Of a stretch of DNA of 35,381 nucleotides, positions 25,230-32,390 are shown one piece after another. Source of the DNA: Cytobacillus firmus NBRC 15306 (GTDB lineage: Bacteria; Bacillota; Bacilli; Bacillales; Cytobacillaceae); the NCBI RefSeq assembly GCF_001591465.1, contig NZ_BCUY01000041.1, positions 1-35,381 on the forward strand. Reading direction: 5' to 3'. The translations under genes and the position numbers were made by a program. Under the pieces are notes generated by a model. It searched no databases. It was not told the DNA's origin and saw nothing but the letters and a program-made list of their open reading frames with translations. Position 1 is the stretch's first letter. Every line of letters starts with the position of its first letter.

Positions 25230-27155
25230 TCAGCTTGTTACGGGCTCTGCAGGCAGAACCTTTTTTATCATTTCGCGGACTTCAGGATTTTCATTTTTAT
25301 TCATCAGAATATGAACGGTCCCTTTGTCTTCATGTGTTCTAATTAATCTTCCAATCCCCTGCCTTAAACGCAGGATCATATATGGAAGATCAACCTCTTT
25401 GAAAGGATCGGCCGAACCTTCCCTTTTGGCTGTAAAGACCGGATCGTGAGGAGGGAATGGAAGGCCATAAATAAGCACATTCTCCAGGGATCTGCCCGGT
25501 ATATCAAGACCTTCCCATAAATGAACAGAGCAGAGAACTGAATGCTCATCATTTTGGAAACTTGATACGAGGCTGCTTATCTCTGCATCCCCTTCAAAAA
25601 AGACCGGCACACTTATTTTCCCTGAAACAAATGCTTTGAATTCTGCCAGCTCAGAAGAACTGTTGAATAATACTAAAGCCCTTCCTTCTGTTGCTTTAAC
25701 TTGTTCGAGAATGTAGTCCATTTTCGCAGTTCCTGATCCCTCCGCAAATTCCGGCATGCGAATGACCATATTTTCGTCATAGTCGAACGGGGAATCTACG
25801 GTAAAGGATAGATAATCGTCTACTCCCAGGCTTTTTGCCATATAATCAAAGGACTTATTCTCAGACAGTGTTGCAGAGGAGAAAACAAACGGCTTCTTCT
25901 GGGAAAATACTTCTTCCCGCATAATGTCTTCTACCATTCTTGGCATAATAACCAGGGTTCTTTCCCCATTATTCTCTTCAAACCAGGTGATTCCTTTTAA
26001 ATCCTTAAGGAACAATGAAAGTGAGTATGAGATTTGCTCAAGATATTCTTCAACAATTTTTAAGTCATATTCATTAATGACATACATTTCGCTTTCAAAT
26101 ACTAATTCTTCCTCAAGTGTATTGATCAAGTCCTGCAGTTTACGTCCTTCACTCATAACATCTGCAGTTTTTTCAATCGTTTTCTTGTCAGAACCAGTAT
26201 CACCCGAAGCTGACATGGACAGTGTCAAAAAGAAATGCTCATTCTGGTAAATAGCATCTTCAATGATATTTAACGTTTTTTCACGTACATCATTCGCCAT
26301 GAGCCTTGTTAAGATGGATTCCAGAATCTGCTCGGAAAAACGATATGTCAGAGCCTTTTGCGATGCATATTCCAGCAGATGGCCTTCATCAAAAACCACA
26401 CATGAGCTCTCAGGGAGCAAAGGCAGCTGCCCTTCCCGTTTTCTCGATTCCTTGGTCCAGATATGTTCCATGTAAAAGTCGTGTGAACAAATGATCAAGT
26501 CTTTTGCGTTGCGGTAATATTCCCTATGGAGAGTTTGACCACAGCGGTGACGCTTCTCACAAGTGAAACAGTCCTGTATTGAATCCCAAGAGACATTGGT
26601 CCAATGCTCATCCGGCAATTCAGGGTAATCTTTCCGGTCACCATATCTTTCAAACTTTTGCATGGATGAGCCTGTTTGAACAAAATCCGGAAGATCATCA
26701 AAAATGCGATTATAGTGATCATGAACATCATTTGCAACGAGCTTGTCCAGCTTGTTTAGGCATAGATACTGATCGCGTGATTTTGCCAGTCTGACATCAA
26801 TATTTAACCCTAATGCTTTTTCCAGCTTGGCAATATCACCTTCTTTTTTCACAAGCTGCTCGATTAAAGTCTCATCCGCACAGGCGATAATAGCAGGTTT
26901 ATTTATGTACCTTGCATAACTGATTGCATATAAAAGGTAAACAATCGTTTTCCCAGTCCCTACACCTACCTCAGCGAAAATAACACTTTTATCTTTAAAT
27001 GCTTTCTCCAGCTGAAAAGCCATAAATATTTGCTCATCCCGAATTTCAAATCCTGCTTCAGGCAATATATCGTAAAAAACATCTCCGATCCACTCACTTA
27101 GCTTTTCATAAAAAGATTCGCTCTTGGATACGGCAAAAGGCATCCGGTTCGACAT
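25230..27155 (-). CDS. ypvA: YpvA, DinG/XPD-family DNA helicase with FeS cluster
   Basis: 641 residues. Walker A GVGTGKT (64-70), FeS ligands Cys132, Cys196, Cys199 and Cys205 (the last three in CFTCEKRHRC), DEGH (256-259) and QGIGRLIRTHED near the C-terminus. This is the complete set for a superfamily 2 5'-3' DNA helicase of the DinG/XPD type without an attached exonuclease. Role inferred: unwinding damaged or RNA-containing DNA. GGAGG lies six bases before ATG. It has its own strong promoter and a leader hairpin. Confidence 0.93.
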   Translation of the reverse strand: MSNRMPFAVSKSESFYEKLSEWIGDVFYDILPEAGFEIRDEQIFMAFQLEKAFKDKSVIFAEVGVGTGKTIVYLLYAISYARYINKPAIIACADETLIEQLVKKEGDIAKLEKALGLNIDVRLAKSRDQYLCLNKLDKLVANDVHDHYNRIFDDLPDFVQTGSSMQKFERYGDRKDYPELPDEHWTNVSWDSIQDCFTCEKRHRCGQTLHREYYRNAKDLIICSHDFYMEHIWTKESRKREGQLPLLPESSCVVFDEGHLLEYASQKALTYRFSEQILESILTRLMANDVREKTLNIIEDAIYQNEHFFLTLSMSASGDTGSDKKTIEKTADVMSEGRKLQDLINTLEEELVFESEMYVINEYDLKIVEEYLEQISYSLSLFLKDLKGITWFEENNGERTLVIMPRMVEDIMREEVFSQKKPFVFSSATLSENKSFDYMAKSLGVDDYLSFTVDSPFDYDENMVIRMPEFAEGSGTAKMDYILEQVKATEGRALVLFNSSSELAEFKAFVSGKISVPVFFEGDAEISSLVSSFQNDEHSVLCSVHLWEGLDIPGRSLENVLIYGLPFPPHDPVFTAKREGSADPFKEVDLPYMILRLRQGIGRLIRTHEDKGTVHILMNKNENPEVREMIKKVLPAEPVTS

Positions 27156-27180
27156 GCTACCCCTCCGTAATTAAAAAGTT

Positions 27181-27205
27181 AAAGCGCCTATAAACCAGAC
27201 GCTTT
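27181..27205 (-). other. terminator-like hairpin in the ypvA leader
   Basis: AAAGCGTCT/AGGCGCTTT (one G-U pair), loop GGTTTAT, followed on the minus strand by AACTTTTT. It lies between the ypvA promoter and its ATG, so read-through would be needed to express the gene: a possible attenuator. Confidence 0.55.
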
Positions 27206-27267
27206 GAATTAACAGTTCTATCATTATTTCATATATCAGTAATTAATAATCAAATGAACATCATATA

Positions 27268-27295
27268 ATTTTATCTCAAATACAGTAACTGTCAA
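27268..27295 (-). promoter_or_regulatory. strong sigma-A promoter of ypvA
   Basis: Minus strand TTGACA (perfect), 16-base spacer, TAAAAT (five of six). ACAGTAACTGT, a perfect 5-1-5 palindrome at 27282-27292, overlaps the -35 and spacer and could be an operator. Confidence 0.7.
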
Positions 27296-27323
27296 GATAT
27301 AACGCCAAACCTGCAAATTTATC

Positions 27324-27356
27324 AAAAAAACAGGGGTGCTTTAAGGCAGCCCCCTG
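27324..27356 (-). terminator. intrinsic terminator after the 55-residue gene
   Basis: CAGGGG/CCCCTG stem with 14-base loop, then seven T on the minus strand (27324-27330). Confidence 0.8.
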
Positions 27357-27370
27357 CTCATTATGAACGA

Positions 27371-27538
27371 TTAGTTTACACGTGACATAGAAAATGACAA
27401 TGCCTGCTGAAGTTCATCCTGTGCGTTTTTAAGACTCTCCAGTGCCTCTGCTGATGGATCACCGTCTCCGTGTATTGCTTCAAGTGTTCCATTCAGCGCC
27501 TGGGAAATTTTATGAAAATCGATGCTGGAATGTTTCAT
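27371..27538 (-). CDS. small conserved-looking acidic/helical protein
   Basis: 55 residues starting MKHSSIDFHKISQALNGTLE, then DGDPSAEALESLKNAQDELQQALS, with an amphipathic helix in the second half. AGGAGG lies eight bases before ATG, and a terminator follows the stop by 15 bases, so it looks like a genuine gene. It lies between ypsC and ypvA. I do not recognise a named family. Its SD can pair with an upstream CCTCCTGAAA (see the hairpin at 27546-27594). Confidence 0.75.
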   Translation of the reverse strand: MKHSSIDFHKISQALNGTLEAIHGDGDPSAEALESLKNAQDELQQALSFSMSRVN

Positions 27539-27545
27539 TGCCACC

Positions 27546-27594
27546 CCTCCTGAAAAAAGAATCAGATAGATATATTCTATACAGTTTCAGGAGG
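27546..27594 (-). other. inverted repeat masking the RBS of the 55-residue gene
   Basis: CCTCCTGAAA (27546-27555) and TTTCAGGAGG (27585-27594) are perfect 10-base complements around a 29-base loop. In minus-strand RNA the downstream arm holds the AGGAGG of the small gene, so transcripts starting further upstream (ypsC read-through) would hide that SD. Confidence 0.55.
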
Positions 27595-27610
27595 TTTTAT
27601 GCTTTTGCTG

Positions 27611-28750
27611 CTAATTATTTCTCGGCGGTCTTTTACCCCAGTACTGATAATAGTCTGTACGAATAAAGCCATTGAAAAGCTTTCGCTTTTTAGTTGCTTT
27701 TCTTCCATAGTGAGTTTCAAATTGCTCGTCTGAAGTCAAGATATAAATGGACCACGTGTCAAGAGGAGCAAAGGCACTTCCCATTTCAGCATACATTCGC
27801 TGTACTGCATCCTTCTCACCAAGGCGTTCCCCATATGGAGGATTCCCAACAATAACACCATATTCCTTAGTTGTCTTAAAATCACGCACTTGCATTTGTT
27901 TGAAGTTGATCAAATCACCCAATCCAGCTTCAAAAGCGTTTTCTTCAGCGATCTTAACCATCCTATGATCAATGTCAGCACCTGTGATATCAAGTGGCTG
28001 ATCATAGTTTGCCAGGTCTTCAGCTTCATTTCTTGCATCTTCCCAGACTTTTTCAGGAATCCAGGACCATCCTTCCGAAATGAATTCACGATTAAAACCG
28101 GGTGCAATATTCTGGCCGATTAATGCTGCTTCTATCGGGATGGTGCCGGACCCGCAGAAAGGATCCGCAAATGGCTTATTAGGGTTCCAATTTGTCAGCA
28201 TCACCAATGCAGCTGCAAGTGTTTCCTTCAGTGGCGCTTCCCCCTGCCCTGTACGATATCCCCGTTTATGGAGGCCGCTTCCGCTGGCATCGATGGTCAA
28301 CAGGGCTATATCCTTATGAAGAGCAACTTCTATTTTAAATAGCGGCCCACTTTCTTCTAGCCAGCCTGTCTTATGATACTTTGTTCGCATGCGTTCCACG
28401 ATTGCTTTCTTGACAATCGCCTGACAATCGGAAACAGAAAAAAGTTTGGACTTCACAGACTTCCCTGATACTGGGAATTCGGCGTTTTCAGGCATATACC
28501 TTTCCCAAGGCAGCGCTTTGGTTTTTTCAAAAAGCTCATCAAAGCTTGTTGCTTTGAATTCTCCCACTTTTATGCGTACCCGATCTGCTGTTCTCAGCCA
28601 TAAATTAGACCGGACAATTGCAGCTTCATCGCCTTGAAATGTTATTCTGCCATTTTCAACTTCACATTCATATCCAAGATCGCGCACTTCTTTGGCAGCA
28701 AGTGCCTCAAGGCCCATGGCCGTAGTGGCGATTAAATCGTATTTAGACAT
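27611..28750 (-). CDS. ypsC: YpsC, THUMP-domain RNA methyltransferase
   Basis: 379 residues. N-terminal THUMP region (about 1-160), then a Rossmann methyltransferase domain with DPFCGSGTIPIEAALI (196-211, SAM) and NPPYGERL (303-310, target amine). The NPPY motif indicates N-methylation of guanine or adenine in RNA; the family is related to the RlmL N-terminal module acting on 23S rRNA. The SD is AGGGTG, seven bases before ATG. Position between rnpB and ypvA follows B. subtilis. The exact target base is not determined. Confidence 0.93.
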   Translation of the reverse strand: MSKYDLIATTAMGLEALAAKEVRDLGYECEVENGRITFQGDEAAIVRSNLWLRTADRVRIKVGEFKATSFDELFEKTKALPWERYMPENAEFPVSGKSVKSKLFSVSDCQAIVKKAIVERMRTKYHKTGWLEESGPLFKIEVALHKDIALLTIDASGSGLHKRGYRTGQGEAPLKETLAAALVMLTNWNPNKPFADPFCGSGTIPIEAALIGQNIAPGFNREFISEGWSWIPEKVWEDARNEAEDLANYDQPLDITGADIDHRMVKIAEENAFEAGLGDLINFKQMQVRDFKTTKEYGVIVGNPPYGERLGEKDAVQRMYAEMGSAFAPLDTWSIYILTSDEQFETHYGRKATKKRKLFNGFIRTDYYQYWGKRPPRNN

Positions 28751-28810
28751 ATTTTCACCCTAACCTAATTCTTATTTCTATTATGTATATCTAACTGGAT
28801 CAACACATAA

Positions 28811-28839
28811 AGTATATCTGTTTATATGATTACCCGCAA
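28811..28839 (-). promoter_or_regulatory. probable promoter of ypsC
   Basis: Minus strand TTGCGG, 17-base spacer, TATACT, located after the rnpB terminator. Confidence 0.45.
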
Positions 28840-28884
28840 TGAATGCGTTAGTTATCTTTATTTTAAACCAGCCTGCAGCAAAGT

Positions 28885-28910
28885 AAAAAAGCTCTCCCAA
28901 AAAGGAGAGC
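28885..28910 (-). terminator. intrinsic terminator of rnpB
   Basis: GCTCTCC/GGAGAGC stem with six T following on the minus strand (28885-28890). Confidence 0.9.
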
Positions 28911-28936
28911 TTGAATTAATAACACTCATACTGTCT

Positions 28937-29343
28937 CACTAATAACGTTCTGTAAGCCATGTTTTGTACCGTAGTACTGCAAGCGACAAATGTCTCGTAC
29001 TCAGGTGGTAATCATCTATCTACAGGCATCTGCCTGTCCTTCCCGTTGTTCAGTTCCTCAGGGAAAGTGCCCCTACCATCATTTGGGTTTCTCGCTCGCG
29101 GGGTTTACCTCGTTCCACCCTTTTCATTTCTGAAAAGGCTACGTCACTGTGGCACTTTCAAGGTATTCATGCCATATCCCGAAGGACTTAGGCATTTTCC
29201 CTGCCGTCAGCCGGAGCCAGCTCCGACTGCCCTAGCTTATGAATTCGCTAGGCACGAACACTACAGGCATCTCAGCCTGTGCGAGCATGGACTTTCCTCT
29301 ACAATATAAGATATATTGCAGCGATTACCCGAACGCTATTAAT
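28937..29343 (-). ncRNA. rnpB: RNase P RNA, bacterial type B
   Basis: About 405 nt. Matches the B. subtilis RNA in its universally conserved parts: 5' CGTTCGGGTAATCGCTGCA, GTAGAGGAAAGTCCATGCTC, GTGTTCGTGCCTAGC, TAAGCTAGGGCAG, TGACGGCAGGGAAA, TTGAAAGTGCCACAGTGACG, GGTAAACCCC, GCGAGAAACCCAAAT, GGTAGGGG, GTAGATAGATGATTACCACC and 3' ACATGGCTTACAGAACG. P1 pairs TAATAGCGTTC (29331-29341) with GAACGTTATTA. It is the catalytic RNA that cuts tRNA 5' leaders. Exact ends are estimated by alignment with P1 and the promoter. Confidence 0.98.
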
Positions 29344-29356
29344 GATCACAAAGAAT

Positions 29357-29385
29357 ATTATATGTAATCTGTGAAGGAATAGCAA
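29357..29385 (-). promoter_or_regulatory. promoter of rnpB
   Basis: Minus strand TTGCTA, 17-base spacer, TATAAT. The predicted start near 29350 is only a few bases before the mature 5' end. Confidence 0.7.
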
Positions 29386-29417
29386 TGTTTTTAAACTGGA
29401 AAGTCTGATCAATCCTG

Positions 29418-29717
29418 TCAATCATACAATTTACTGCCAAAAACGTGTTTTTCCAGATTTGATAATCTTTTTAGGATATCAAAATTGGTTGTTCCTGCAG
29501 TTTGTGCTGCCGGTCTGCGTGAAGCTTCCTCAACCTGTTTTTTCAGCTTCACATTTTCCAGCTGCAGATCTTCAATTTCCTGATGGAATGCTTCATAATC
29601 TTTAATGACCAAATCTAAAAACTTATCGACATCTTCAGGCTTGTAGCCTCTCATAGCTGTCTTAAACTCTTTTTCCAAAATATCTTTTGCAGTTAATTTA
29701 ATTTTATCGGATAGCAT
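29418..29717 (-). CDS. gpsB: GpsB, cell-division/cell-wall coordinator
   Basis: 99 residues (B. subtilis 98). DivIVA-like N-terminal domain with [14 protein letters not shown], a coiled coil (about 40-70) and the C-terminal [22 protein letters not shown] segment. It shuttles penicillin-binding proteins between septum and side wall. ATG at 29717 has AGGTGA five bases upstream; the frame extends three codons further to a GTG that lies inside that SD. Precedes rnpB as in B. subtilis. Confidence 0.97.
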   Translation of the reverse strand: MLSDKIKLTAKDILEKEFKTAMRGYKPEDVDKFLDLVIKDYEAFHQEIEDLQLENVKLKKQVEEASRRPAAQTAGTTNFDILKRLSNLEKHVFGSKLYD

Positions 29718-29797
29718 GACACTCACCTCAGTATATCGGCAATCATAATTAATACTATTTTTCCAGAGATATGTACATTTGTCAATTTATCTGAGCA

Positions 29798-30367
29798 TTA
29801 TTCAAATGTCTCTCTCTGAGAGAATTGTTCTTCTTCTACAATCAATTGTAAATCATAAAAGGTGATTAGTCTAATGTCATATTCATTTTCTTCCTGATAT
29901 TTTTTGGCGGTTTCATACAGATACTTAGGGCTTCCCTCTTTTTCCATATCATAAAATAGCAGGAGCACATCACTTTTACTGACAAAAAAATGATTTTTTA
30001 ATCTGAATTGCTGGGGGCTTTCATAAGGTTTTTTTGTTACTGAATCAACAAAATCTGCCTGAACCAGTATAGAATCATACCATTCTTTGTTGGCATCCTT
30101 CCAGGAAGCTTCCTGATCTAAAAAGGGAGTAATGACTGCAAGCTTCAAGTCTTCGTAACCTTCGTGCTGAAGTTCATAAACAACTTCAGCTGCCCAAAGT
30201 TCTGCACCAAGCTGCCCGCTGATGATTACCCACTCAAGACCGTCATCCAGCAAAGAAAGCAGGCTTTTTCTGATTGCGGTTTTGATATAGCTGACAGCAG
30301 GGTCATCGTTTTTAAATATCCCTACTTCAAAAGGCTTGTACCCTGAAATAACTGCTACTTTTGTCAA
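29798..30367 (-). CDS. ypsA: YpsA, SLOG-superfamily protein (DUF1273)
   Basis: 189 residues. Motifs: [15 protein letters not shown], the nucleotide-binding [44 protein letters not shown] and [15 protein letters not shown]. YpsA-type proteins influence cell division in Firmicutes. A TTG at 30367, eight bases after AAGGAG, is taken as the start; a TTG two codons earlier would be too close to the SD. It forms the usual ypsA-gpsB pair. Confidence 0.92.
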   Translation of the reverse strand: MTKVAVISGYKPFEVGIFKNDDPAVSYIKTAIRKSLLSLLDDGLEWVIISGQLGAELWAAEVVYELQHEGYEDLKLAVITPFLDQEASWKDANKEWYDSILVQADFVDSVTKKPYESPQQFRLKNHFFVSKSDVLLLFYDMEKEGSPKYLYETAKKYQEENEYDIRLITFYDLQLIVEEEQFSQRETFE

Positions 30368-30411
30368 TTGCAAAACTCCTTAAAAAAATCTGGCTGAGAA
30401 TGCTGCCATTT

Positions 30412-30443
30412 ATATAAATAAAACAAGGGCATATAGCCCTTGT
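30412..30443 (-). terminator. intrinsic terminator after cotD
   Basis: ACAAGGGC/GCCCTTGT stem with loop TATAT, then TTTATTTAT on the minus strand. Confidence 0.8.
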
Positions 30444-30446
30444 TTA

Positions 30447-30806
30447 TTATCTGCCGGAAAAACTTGGCCCTTGTTTTGGACCCATACCGGTTGATGCTCC
30501 AGCTACGCCAGTTCCAGGTCCGCCATATCCTGGACCCATTCCCATACCTGGACCCATTCCTGGGCTACATGCACCTGCCACGCCAGGTCTTGGTCCCATA
30601 TTCACATTCGATTGTGTCACCTGGTTTACATTTGACTGCGTTTGCGGGTAAGAGTGCTGATTCTCGTAGTTAATGTGGTTTACGTGAGTATGATGTGTAG
30701 GATGAATGTGCGGAACCACAATGTTCTGGAACGAATGAGTTACACAGCATTTTGTCGGATGAACAACAGCAGGCATCACCTGCGAAGGTCTTGGTCTGCA
30801 ATACAT
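30447..30806 (-). CDS. cotD: CotD, inner spore coat protein, with a long Gly/Pro/Met tail
   Basis: 119 residues. N-terminal 65 residues are His-rich CotD sequence (HPTKCCVTHSFQNIVVPHIH, then HPTHHTHVNHINYENQH), like the 75-residue B. subtilis protein. The remaining 50 residues are a Gly/Pro/Met low-complexity tail containing GVAGACSPGMGPGM and GVAGASTGMGPKQ, an imperfect repeat. GAAAGGGG lies nine bases before ATG; a sigma-K promoter is seen upstream. Placed in the spore coat by family. Confidence 0.9.
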   Translation of the reverse strand: MYCRPRPSQVMPAVVHPTKCCVTHSFQNIVVPHIHPTHHTHVNHINYENQHSYPQTQSNVNQVTQSNVNMGPRPGVAGACSPGMGPGMGMGPGYGGPGTGVAGASTGMGPKQGPSFSGR

Positions 30807-30842
30807 GTAAAGATCCCCTTTCGAAATTGTTTTTACATTAAC

Positions 30843-30869
30843 AACCTATGTTAGAAAGAGTAATCTTGT
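30843..30869 (-). promoter_or_regulatory. sigma-K promoter of cotD
   Basis: Minus strand AC, 17 bases, CATAGGTT, matching AC-N17-CATAnnnT, the sigma-K pattern. Consistent with mother-cell expression late in sporulation. Confidence 0.75.
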
Positions 30870-30903
30870 ACTAATGAAAACACCTATTTTATAGGTACTA
30901 GCC

Positions 30904-30999
30904 TTACAGCATGCTATAGAAACTGTCTTTTAAATTGGAGAAAACGATTGCAGTAGTGAAAATTACAAGGAAGAATAAAAATAAGATTGCTTTATACAT
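30904..30999 (-). CDS. possible tiny membrane peptide
   Basis: 31 residues beginning MYKAILFLFFLVIFTTAIVF with one membrane helix, ending SNLKDSFYSML. ATG is preceded by a poor SD (GAGGCTGG). It lies between cotD and mrfB and may belong to a sporulation transcript. A promoter-like TTGTGT...TATATA lies about 35 bases before it. Could be chance. Confidence 0.35.
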   Translation of the reverse strand: MYKAILFLFFLVIFTTAIVFSNLKDSFYSML

Positions 31000-31124
31000 T
31001 TTTTACCAGCCTCACTATATAAAATTCCTAAAAAAGTACCACACAAGTTATAATTTTAACTGTTAAAAGAAGTACATACAACTAGGAAATAGTGGATTTT
31101 TTTGTCTGGTATATTAAGATTATG

Positions 31125-32390
31125 TTACAAGGAGATTTTAGCTCGATTAATTTTTCGTTCAAGCCGTACAATCCGCCGGTGCAAATCTTCCTGTTTTATT
31201 TTCAGCTTTTCTGTTCCGTTATCTGCTTCCAGCAGGTCTAACGCTTTCTTCGAAAAGATTATAGCCTGGTCAATATCCTTTAATCGATGCTCATAAATCT
31301 TGGCCAGTTCAATGCAGGAAATTACCTTCATATTAATTAAGCCTTTTTCAGCAATATCCTTCCATAATTTTGTGGCCTCATCCCAATTTTTATGTTTCTT
31401 ATGCTCAAAAGCCAATGCAAACCTGGCATCCAAAGCTTCAGAAGACTCTCCTTCAGATATTTTATTGAAGGCAATTGCTGCCTGTGAAGATTCACCCAGT
31501 GTTGAAAGCCACCTTCCCACTTCATAAACCTCACGGGAAGTCTGTCTTTCATCCAGCTGCAGTATCTGGAAAGAAAGATGTGTATACAGGCTGATCAGGG
31601 ATAGGATATCTATTTCATTATGCTTTATGATTCCCAGCATCCCTTCAGGATCTTTTCTTTCAATAAAATCAAAATAAATCATTGGTGCCAGAAACCCTGG
31701 AATATCGTCTTTTCTTTCAATCCCCAGAACTTCTTTTTCAACTGCAGCAAGCTTTATTCTTTCAAGTTTGTGTTTCCACATTCTCCTTGCAGCATGATAT
31801 AAATCAAAATGTCCAAATGGAGGCAGTTTTGGGACATGCTCCCTTAGCAGTGTGTGTCTCGTTTTAACCTGCGGCCAGTCGAAAGCTTTCCCGTTGTACG
31901 TGACCATTGTTGAATAATCAATGCTTTCCAGAAAACTTTTATATAAAGGTATCTCAGCACCCGGGTGAGGGAGAATATGCTGTTTCAGCTTTATTTTGCT
32001 TCCATGCAGACTGGCTTGGCCAAGCAGGAAGATAGTATTGCCAGTACCTCCGCCCAAGCCGGTTGTTTCTGTATCAAAAAAGAAAAGGTTTTCCGGCCCG
32101 TGACCGGAAGCAGACAGCGGATGTCTGAGGTTGGAAGAATTCCAAGCATCCACCGCTGCTGTATACTGCCCAAAAGAATAGATTCCATGCCTATAGTCAA
32201 GGCTGTATTCTTTTTCCCTTACAAGACAGTAAGAGTCTTCAAAATAATACGGATAAACACCTTCATTAGCCCATACTTCTTTAAAAGGGACATCGGCTAT
32301 ATTCTCATGTTTTTGGACGGATGAAGGCTGGTTATCGTTATCTGTTCCAAGATGTCCCTTAAGCCTGTTCAACTTGTTTTTAATGGACAA
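31125..32390 (-). CDS. mrfB: MrfB (YprB), DEDDh 3'-5' exonuclease with TPR-like tail
   Basis: 421 residues (B. subtilis 413). The exonuclease core has Asp106/Glu108 (FFDTETTG), Asp171 (NGKAFDWP), His257 and Asp261 (HNEID), the DEDDh set. The C-terminal third is helical with TPR-like repeats. TTG at 32390 is chosen as start, since AGGTGA lies seven bases before it, although the frame is open to 32540. It overlaps the end of mrfA by 11 bases. With MrfA it removes mitomycin C lesions without UvrABC in B. subtilis. Confidence 0.93.
   Translation of the reverse strand: MSIKNKLNRLKGHLGTDNDNQPSSVQKHENIADVPFKEVWANEGVYPYYFEDSYCLVREKEYSLDYRHGIYSFGQYTAAVDAWNSSNLRHPLSASGHGPENLFFFDTETTGLGGGTGNTIFLLGQASLHGSKIKLKQHILPHPGAEIPLYKSFLESIDYSTMVTYNGKAFDWPQVKTRHTLLREHVPKLPPFGHFDLYHAARRMWKHKLERIKLAAVEKEVLGIERKDDIPGFLAPMIYFDFIERKDPEGMLGIIKHNEIDILSLISLYTHLSFQILQLDERQTSREVYEVGRWLSTLGESSQAAIAFNKISEGESSEALDARFALAFEHKKHKNWDEATKLWKDIAEKGLINMKVISCIELAKIYEHRLKDIDQAIIFSKKALDLLEADNGTEKLKIKQEDLHRRIVRLERKINRAKISL

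Noticed and set aside
28959-29309. 116-residue plus-strand ORF
   Set aside because: It is the complement of rnpB, whose conserved RNA elements explain the sequence.
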